This document shows positions 58,658 through 64,000 of a stretch of DNA of 64,000 bases, in pieces. The notes under the pieces are model-generated. The model saw nothing but the letters and a program-made list of their open reading frames with translations, was not told where the DNA came from and did no database searches. The stretch is taken from positions 1 to 64,000 of the forward strand of contig JABXJT010000005.1 in assembly GCA_013375455.1 (NCBI GenBank). The letters are read 5' to 3'. The translations under genes were made by a program, and so were the position numbers. Every line of letters starts with the position of its first letter. The stretch's first letter is position 1. The DNA comes from Candidatus Helarchaeota archaeon. Lineage in GTDB: Archaea; Asgardarchaeota; Lokiarchaeia; Helarchaeales; HEL-GB-A.

Positions 58658-60331
58658 TCAGTCGAATTTCAAAACTGCGCCTTTCGCCGCTGAGGTTACG
58701 AGAGCTCTGTACTTGAGTAAGGTTTTACTCGTTATCCCTTTATCGATTGGTTTCCATTTTTGCAAACGTGCTTGAATTTCATCATTAGAAAGGTCAACAT
58801 CGAGTTTTCTGTTGGGAATATCGATTTTTACCAAATCTCCATCTTGGATCACTGCGATTGGCCCACCAATATGGGCTTCGGGGCATATATGTCCAATGCA
58901 GGGTCCCTGAGTTGCCCCAGAGAATCGTCCATCGGTGATGAGAGCAACGCGATTCATATCCTGTAGAAGCATGAGGGAGGCAGTTAGCGCTAAGAGTTCA
59001 GGCATGCCAGGTCCGCCTTTAGGTCCCTCATAACGGATGATGATCACGGACCCGTTTTCTATCTTTGAGGCTGCGAGAGCATTGATCGCATCTTTCTCGG
59101 AGTTGAATACCTTCGCAGGACCTTGAAACGTGAGCATTTCTTGATTGGTCACGGCAGATTGTTTCACAACAGCTCCTTCTGGTGCAAGATTACCCTTCAG
59201 AACGACAGTGCCCCCCTCAGGATAGACCGGATTATCCAAGGGTCGAATTACATCCTCATCTAGAACAGCTGCCTTGCGAATTACCTTCTTGAGGGTTTTA
59301 CCTGAAACCGTCAGGCAATCCAAATGTAAATGTTCCTTGATTCGGTTGAGTACTGCAGGAATGCCCCCAGCTTTATAGAGGTCTACAATGGAATATCGGC
59401 CTGAAGGGGAGACATTCGCGATGGTAGGGATTTTTTTGCTGTATTCATTGAATATTTCTAGATCGAGGTCAATCCCCATTTCTGCGGCAATAGCTGGCAA
59501 ATGGATCGTGGAGTTCGTAGAACCTCCAATTGCGACATCTACCATAATGGCATTCTCGAGGGATTCCCTGGTCATTATTTGAGAGGGAGTAATGTCGTTC
59601 TTGAGAAGTTCCAGTATTCGTCTTCCAGACTCCTTGGCGATCTTATATTTCATCGTAGTTACCGCCGGAATGGTTGCAGCATTAGGTAGCGTCATCCCAA
59701 ATGCTTCCATTAGACACTGGGTCGTGTTAGCAGTGCCCATGATTGCACACGCACCATAGGAGGCGCAACTGATGCACTTTATTTTGAAGGTGATGTCTTC
59801 ATAGAATCGCGTTTCAATTCCTTGGTATCTCGGATCAAAATCGATTTCGTAGAGATTTGGTCCGCCTGGAACACAAATGGTTGGGAGATCCAACCGCACA
59901 GCAGCCATCAGAATTGCTGGATTAATTTTATCACAACTAGAAAGAGTAACCATTGCATCGAGCTTATGGGCGCGCATCATTGCCTCTATTGAGTCCGCAA
60001 TTATTTCACGTTGCGGTAGAATGAACCTCATTCCCTCATGTCCATTCGCCCAACCATCACAGGGAGCAACGGTGCAGAATTGGAAAGGAATGCCTCCAGC
60101 TTCAATTATTCCATATTTTACTGCATCGGCTAATTGGAGTAAATGAGCGTGACCTGGGTTGATCTCATTCCAAGTATTTACGATTCCAATAAAAGGTTTT
60201 TTCTTGATTTCTTTTTCCTCTAACCCTAATCCCCCCATGACACCTACGGGGACATAGTAAAAGGGTGTCTGTTTTATTATCTCAAAAATTTCTTTACTTT
60301 GTTTCTTCAAATCTATCTTTTTATCGCTCAT
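58658..60331 (-). CDS. ilvD: Dihydroxy-acid dehydratase
   Basis: 557 residues, the usual IlvD length. Cluster and substrate motifs are present: PCDGWANGHEGM (near 115), SCDKINPA (near 136), CISCASYGACAIMGTANTTQC (split: CASYGACAIMG near 200), VAIGGSTNSTIHLP (near 268), and near the C-terminus TDGRFSGATQG and GHICPEA. It dehydrates 2,3-dihydroxy-isovalerate and -methylvalerate in branched-chain amino-acid synthesis, using a Fe-S cluster and Mg2+. It stands alone here, with no other ilv or leu gene nearby. Confidence 0.95.
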   Translation of the reverse strand: MSDKKIDLKKQSKEIFEIIKQTPFYYVPVGVMGGLGLEEKEIKKKPFIGIVNTWNEINPGHAHLLQLADAVKYGIIEAGGIPFQFCTVAPCDGWANGHEGMRFILPQREIIADSIEAMMRAHKLDAMVTLSSCDKINPAILMAAVRLDLPTICVPGGPNLYEIDFDPRYQGIETRFYEDITFKIKCISCASYGACAIMGTANTTQCLMEAFGMTLPNAATIPAVTTMKYKIAKESGRRILELLKNDITPSQIMTRESLENAIMVDVAIGGSTNSTIHLPAIAAEMGIDLDLEIFNEYSKKIPTIANVSPSGRYSIVDLYKAGGIPAVLNRIKEHLHLDCLTVSGKTLKKVIRKAAVLDEDVIRPLDNPVYPEGGTVVLKGNLAPEGAVVKQSAVTNQEMLTFQGPAKVFNSEKDAINALAASKIENGSVIIIRYEGPKGGPGMPELLALTASLMLLQDMNRVALITDGRFSGATQGPCIGHICPEAHIGGPIAVIQDGDLVKIDIPNRKLDVDLSNDEIQARLQKWKPIDKGITSKTLLKYRALVTSAAKGAVLKFD

Positions 60332-60529
60332 GCAAAGCCACCTATTAATTTTGGTTGAATATTCTTATCGTATTATTAGATCTAATATAGATTTACATTA
60401 GTTTTAGATTAATTATTGAATGTTCTGTCTGAACCTATTTAACCAACCTCAAATATTAGAGAAGAAGACATATTTATGAATAATTCAATTAATAATAATC
60501 AATAGAAGATTTCCAAAAGGGAATAAAAC

Positions 60530-61057
60530 TTGAACGGGCCACGATTCGTTTTCAAATTGATGATTTTAGGAGACCCCAGTGTAGGTAAAACCTCGTTAGT
60601 ACGCCGCTATATTGAAAACCGGTTCTCAGAGGATTATTTATCCACGATCGGGGTGGATTTTTTAAAGAAAGACATAAATGTTGATGGTACTTATGTTACC
60701 ATAGTCCTCTGGGATGTGGCAGGTCAAGCGAAATATGCCAACTTTAAAAAGCATTATTACAAAGGAGCAAATTTCTTCATTATCGTGTTTGATATTACAA
60801 AAAAACCAACGTATATGAATATAGGGCGTTGGTTGAAGGATGCTCAAGAAATTTTAGGGGACGATGTATATTTTGCTATTTTTGCAAATAAAGCAGACTT
60901 AGAAGATCAGCGGGAAGTCGAGGATTACGGAGCCTTCAAGTTGATGGAGAATTTAATTGAATTTGAAGAAACTTCTGCAAAAACTGGGCATAATGTGAAT
61001 GAAATTTTCACGAAAATTGCAAGATTTTTGATTGAAAAACAAATAAACCAGATATAG
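60530..61057 (+). CDS. Ras/Rab-like small GTPase
   Basis: 175 residues from a TTG start at 60530 preceded by AAAAGGGA. G1 is GDPSVGKTS (14-22), the switch I Thr in STIG (39), G3 DVAGQ (62-66), G4 NKAD (near 121), G5 ETSAKTG (near 148). Gln66 corresponds to Ras Gln61. There is no C-terminal Cys for lipidation. A single gene, divergent from ilvD. Best matched to the Rab-like group by sequence features (WDVAGQ, DITKK), though Asgard Ras/Rab families are not easily assigned. Confidence 0.93.
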   Translation: MNGPRFVFKLMILGDPSVGKTSLVRRYIENRFSEDYLSTIGVDFLKKDINVDGTYVTIVLWDVAGQAKYANFKKHYYKGANFFIIVFDITKKPTYMNIGRWLKDAQEILGDDVYFAIFANKADLEDQREVEDYGAFKLMENLIEFEETSAKTGHNVNEIFTKIARFLIEKQINQI

Positions 61058-61081
61058 GGTGCTCTTTTTTATATAAAAAAA

Positions 61082-61990
61082 TTAAATTAATATGATTAAG
61101 ACTCCTAGGATAATCCCAACAAATGCAGGTGTTACAAAATTATCATCAAGCCTAAAATCAACGCTTTCAAAGAATGCCCCTGAAGCACCGCCAACGAGAG
61201 CTAAAATGATCCACCATGCTGGGGTGACAATTGAAAGCATGAAAGGCGCAAAGAAGAAGAAACCAAGCCCGATGCCTACTGCCATATTAGCAAAGAAGCC
61301 TGCCCAAGATTTCTTCTTGTTCCACGGTAATTTACGCTTTCCATATTTCGTACCAGCAAAGTATGCCGCCGTGTCTCCAACCCCCCAAATGAGTACCGTT
61401 GCAATATATACAATCATTACGGTATATTCATACCCAACACCTAAATTCATCTGAAAGAGCAAGGATTGAAATCCTAATACGATTGTAAAGGCAAAGAGAG
61501 CCATAATCGATGCTAAATATGGCTTATGGGGCTCAGATTGCCGTCCCAGCGCGATAAAAGCGTCTGTGAAGTAAGTTTTCTTTTTTAGACCCGCGTAAAT
61601 AACTTCATGGATCCCGAAAGCATAGTCAACCGCAAGAAGCGTGAAAAATCCCATCCAAGCACTTCCTTCGAGACTAATAAAAGAATATATCCACATAAAA
61701 AACGCAAAAAGTAGCCCGGCAATGATATTAAACATCTTTCTGGAAAAGGTCGTTGCGCTAACATCCTTGCCCTTCACTTGTTCCTGGCGCTTCAACCCGA
61801 TGTATATAAAGGTCACCAAAAGCCCGTTTAATATGAGGAGGGCGACAATTAGACTAAGTAAGTAATCTGAGGGAAGAAATAAAACACAGGGAAGGATACC
61901 CATTGCGCCTGCATATAAAACAATCGTCCATAATAACGAGGGTTTTTCTTCGCCTGGTTCATTTGGGCCCGATGCAGAAGTTTCACTCAT
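61082..61990 (-). CDS. Dolichol kinase/CTP-transferase-like membrane enzyme
   Basis: The open frame starts at 62014, but ATG 61990 (MSETSASGPNEPG) is likely the true start, 302 residues. About eight transmembrane helices follow a short polar N-terminus. Near the C-terminal end is GVGDTAAYFAGTKYGKRKLPWNKKKSW, of which GDTAAYFAGTKYG and NKKKSWAG are the Asp/Lys motifs of the DGK1/SEC59/CdsA polyprenol- and diacylglycerol-kinase or CTP-transferase group. It would phosphorylate or CMP-activate a lipid. Archaeal ether-lipid metabolism uses such enzymes for CDP-archaeol or geranylgeraniol. The exact substrate is unknown. Confidence 0.72.
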   Translation of the reverse strand: MSETSASGPNEPGEEKPSLLWTIVLYAGAMGILPCVLFLPSDYLLSLIVALLILNGLLVTFIYIGLKRQEQVKGKDVSATTFSRKMFNIIAGLLFAFFMWIYSFISLEGSAWMGFFTLLAVDYAFGIHEVIYAGLKKKTYFTDAFIALGRQSEPHKPYLASIMALFAFTIVLGFQSLLFQMNLGVGYEYTVMIVYIATVLIWGVGDTAAYFAGTKYGKRKLPWNKKKSWAGFFANMAVGIGLGFFFFAPFMLSIVTPAWWIILALVGGASGAFFESVDFRLDDNFVTPAFVGIILGVLIILI

Positions 61991-62187
61991 TTTTATGCCT
62001 CGATTTCGTTTCAATGCACTTTTTTAATAAATCCAAAATATCTTGTTAATGGTTTTATAAGGAAGAATAAAGTGTTTCCTTTTAAAAAAGTCACTCTTGT
62101 ATAATAATTCAAATATCATTCAATTTCTCTATAAATAATTGTCCCTCTGGGAAAAAACGAAGAGTATTGCAAGGAGTGCCAGCATCC

Positions 62188-62583
62188 ATGATAGAGTTTT
62201 TGATAGCGATTCTTGAAATAATTTTTGCGATTGGATTTGTTGTCGTTTGGATTTATCTATTCAAAGTAGAATTTAAAAAACCTGATAAGACTGAAGTTTA
62301 TTTGGGATATGAAAAGTCATTTCCACTCGCGGATTTGGGATGGATAACCCCGACTTTGCTTATTAGTGGAATTGGGCTATTAATGGGTGAAAGGTTTGGA
62401 GTGTTTTTTGCAATCATAGCCGGAAGTTCATTGGTTTTCTTGGGAGTCTTGGATATTTCTTTTAATCTCCAACAGAAAGGTTATACTAAAAATAAAAGCG
62501 ATACAATATTCAATCTGTTCATAAATCTCGTGTGCGTCATATTTGGCCCAATTTTAATGGTCTTCGGGTGGCTCAATTTTTAA
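62188..62583 (+). CDS. Small four-helix membrane protein
   Basis: The frame can start at TTG 62167, but AAGGAG at 62171-62176 sets ATG 62188 as the likely start, giving MIEFLIAILEIIFAI and 131 residues. Helices lie near 5-25, 55-75, 80-95 and 110-128, with a soluble loop FKVEFKKPDKTEVYLGYEKS between the first two. It is probably an integral component of an unknown complex. No motif is recognised. The gene is divergent from the CTP-transferase-like gene. Confidence 0.6.
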   Translation: MIEFLIAILEIIFAIGFVVVWIYLFKVEFKKPDKTEVYLGYEKSFPLADLGWITPTLLISGIGLLMGERFGVFFAIIAGSSLVFLGVLDISFNLQQKGYTKNKSDTIFNLFINLVCVIFGPILMVFGWLNF

Positions 62584-62705
62584 AATGAAATCGCAAAGAA
62601 TTACATCAACGTCGTGAAACGTAGGATTATATCTTCCAATATTCCTTCTTTAACAAATGTAACATATGCTTTAGCTTTTTAAGTTATAATTTGTTGAAAA
62701 CTGAC

Positions 62706-62867
62706 ATGGTGACTAAGTTGAAAATGTATAAGTTGATTAATTTCAGAAAAGAGAAAGAAATTGAGGATACAATAAATGAACTCGCGACAGACGGGTGGGA
62801 AGTAAAAAAATTCGGTATTAGCTTTAATTGGAAGCAGTATTATGCTTTAATGGTCAAAGAGACGTAA
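62706..62867 (+). CDS. Small 53-residue DUF4177-like protein
   Basis: ATG 62706 opens a 53-codon frame, MVTKLKMYKLINFRKEKE, then TINELATDGWEVKKFGIS and NWKQYYALMVKET. The order of strand, helix with NELATDGWE, strand and strand is that of the DUF4177 family (small proteins with a GWEV/GWEL motif). An internal ATG at 62721 is possible. It overlaps no other gene. The function of the family is unknown. The gene was too short for a 60-residue cutoff. Confidence 0.65.
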   Translation: MVTKLKMYKLINFRKEKEIEDTINELATDGWEVKKFGISFNWKQYYALMVKET

Positions 62868-63097
62868 CATAATATTTGAAATCATACGTTTTCGATCTCT
62901 ATCCTTCTCGATCTTTCTTATAACATCAAACTTCAGCTTTGAAAATCATAATTACATTACAATGCCGTGAAATTACTCTTTCACGTTAGTCGTCGTGGTA
63001 ATCATTAACGACATCAATTTTTTTCTTTCTTACTTGAATTTTTTAGAGCATCCGCTGCCTTGGCACTCGTTATTGAAAAAGAGAAATTGATAAGTTA

Positions 63098-63229
63098 TTA
63101 AGGATAAGGTACAGGTGGTATCTCTACAGGAAAACCAATGTAAGCAAATAGTGCCACTAAGATCGCGATAAGAATTACTACCCCCACGTAAAGAAGGTAT
63201 TTTAATAACGGATCAGCTGCTGACGTCAT
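63098..63229 (-). CDS. 43-residue single-helix membrane protein
   Basis: On the minus strand MTSAADPLLKYLLYVGVV begins a 43-residue protein with one strong transmembrane helix (LLYVGVVILIAILVALFAY) and a Pro-rich outer tail FPVEIPPVPYP. GAGGTAAAGTA lies eight bases before the ATG. The size and layout resemble small subunits of membrane complexes. It is 130 bases downstream of the AOR-type gene's upstream region but on the same strand and could be a separate unit. Confidence 0.6.
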   Translation of the reverse strand: MTSAADPLLKYLLYVGVVILIAILVALFAYIGFPVEIPPVPYP

Positions 63230-63385
63230 AGTTACTTTACCTCATTTTATTTCAAAAATTTATTTCAAGCAAGGATATTTATTTGTTTTCCAAATATTTG
63301 CCCTTTATAAATTTGAAAAAAGATAAAAAACATATATTTAATTAATTTTGTGTCATCAAATACAGGATAGAACTTAATACCTCAA

Positions 63386-64000
63386 CTACGTTAATCTCAC
63401 TAAGTCTAGCTCATCTAATAATGCATCAGTGGGAATTCCATCCTCGTTCCAATCGCGTACTTGATAGTAATCACTTAATAATTTTTCGAGCGGGACGACT
63501 TGTCCCTTTGAGGCCCCCTCATTTAAAGGTTCTTTCAAGAACCGTTCCGGTAGAGTGTCATCTTTTTTAGAAAAGCCTTCCCGTAGATTAAACATTCTTT
63601 CTAGCGTATGAATTCTTTCCCCTACTTTAACAAGTTCAGTTATATTAAAATCAATACCAGTAACAGCTTGAAGAAACCGCACTTGAAAATCTAAGCCGAG
63701 GGCAAATCCCACAAATTTACACGTAACTAATGAGTCTTCCACTGCACTTTGATTCTGTTTCAAAACAAGCTGATCTGCCTTACCCGCTATGGTGAATCTA
63801 TCGATTAATTTTGGGACTCCTAACAATTCCATTCCAATTAGGTAACCGGTTAAGTGGCAGGCACCTCGATTCGAAGTAGCATAGTTTAAAGCTTGTCCCA
63901 TTGCACCCCGTGGATCGTACGCTGGGAGTTCCATCCCCTTAACTTGCATTGCATATTGGACACCCCCAGATTTCTCCGCGAATCTCAAGGATCCCTCCGC
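63386..64000 (-). CDS. Aldehyde ferredoxin oxidoreductase, C-terminal part only (cut by window end)
   Basis: The frame is open to base 64000; 205 residues are seen, all from the C-terminal domain of the AOR family. Indicators are AYDPRGAMGQALNYATSNRGACHLTG (key parts YDPRGAMG and ATSNRGACH near 24-45), VTCKFVGFALG (with the distal Fe-S Cys near 89), and NLREGFSKKDDTLPERF near 135-150. It is clearly different from the AOR at 33889. The N-terminal pterin and CxxCxxxC loop lie outside the window. The reaction is aldehyde to acid with ferredoxin by family; the substrate is unknown. Confidence 0.88.
   Translation of the reverse strand, partial: AEGSLRFAEKSGGVQYAMQVKGMELPAYDPRGAMGQALNYATSNRGACHLTGYLIGMELLGVPKLIDRFTIAGKADQLVLKQNQSAVEDSLVTCKFVGFALGLDFQVRFLQAVTGIDFNITELVKVGERIHTLERMFNLREGFSKKDDTLPERFLKEPLNEGASKGQVVPLEKLLSDYYQVRDWNEDGIPTDALLDELDLVRLT

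Noticed and set aside
1..64000. tRNA, rRNA and CRISPR arrays
   Set aside because: I looked for T-loop motifs, CCA-adjacent stems and regularly spaced repeats and saw none; a covariance search would be needed to exclude intron-bearing tRNAs.

Overview
This window looks like chromosome from an Asgard archaeon (Lokiarchaeia/Heimdallarchaeia-like; I cannot resolve the class). The evidence is three Ras/Rab-like small GTPases, a longin/roadblock-like protein encoded beside one of them, a protein with long polyproline tracts, two surface proteins ending in the same RIPGF-TM-basic tail, and a large archaeal Hdr/F420-type electron-transfer locus. No rRNA, tRNA or CRISPR array was recognised. The DNA is AT-rich and coding strands are mixed.

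Layout. 1-2615: a transposase cut by the window edge, a membrane-protein remnant with no usable start codon, and a ferritin-like/rubrerythrin-type gene. 2616-18679: one long co-directional locus with mostly overlapping or very short junctions. In order it holds an HdrC-HdrB fused (HdrD-like) protein, an FrhB/FdhB-like F420 protein, then three successive pairs of a ~1,000-residue HdrA and an MvhD, and finally three Flox-type genes (two Fe-S proteins and an FAD/NAD(P)H reductase). This reads as an elaborate flavin-based electron-bifurcation system that could link F420, NAD(P)H, ferredoxin and a disulfide or other acceptor. 18715-24441: a surface protein, an amidohydrolase, membrane and zinc-ribbon proteins, an orphan MNT nucleotidyltransferase and a separate hdrC-hdrB pair divergent from an acyl-CoA synthetase (24602-26317).

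26992-32199 is a minus-strand block with small GTPases. The first unit is GTPase, OsmC-zinc ribbon, coiled coil, longin/roadblock-like, and a Cys/His-containing protein. The second is an HDAC-family deacetylase followed by a GTPase whose G3 motif is destroyed. 32270-41453 holds a membrane PHP hydrolase, a tungsten aldehyde oxidoreductase with its ferredoxin, a possible toxin-antitoxin pair, a Kef-type antiporter with CBS domains, an M28 peptidase with an internal membrane insertion, and an enoyl-CoA hydratase.

41442-53253 is shaped by a tandem duplication: two 3.5-kb genes for polytopic membrane proteins with a DUF4091-like glycosidase domain. Between them lies a junction joining the last codons of an iron-ADH gene to the last codons of the enoyl-CoA hydratase. 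A polyproline-zinc-ribbon gene with a frameshifted second ribbon and the intact iron-ADH follow. 53264-64000 has a monooxygenase, a second membrane-inserted M28 peptidase, a NosD-like beta-helix surface protein, IlvD, a third GTPase, a dolichol-kinase-like CTP enzyme, several very small genes, and a second aldehyde oxidoreductase cut by the window end.

Metabolically, acyl-CoA synthetase, enoyl-CoA hydratase, aldehyde oxidoreductases, an iron alcohol dehydrogenase and the Hdr/Flox machinery fit an anaerobe that oxidises or interconverts acids, aldehydes and acyl-CoAs and disposes of electrons by flavin-based (de)bifurcation. That is inference from gene content.
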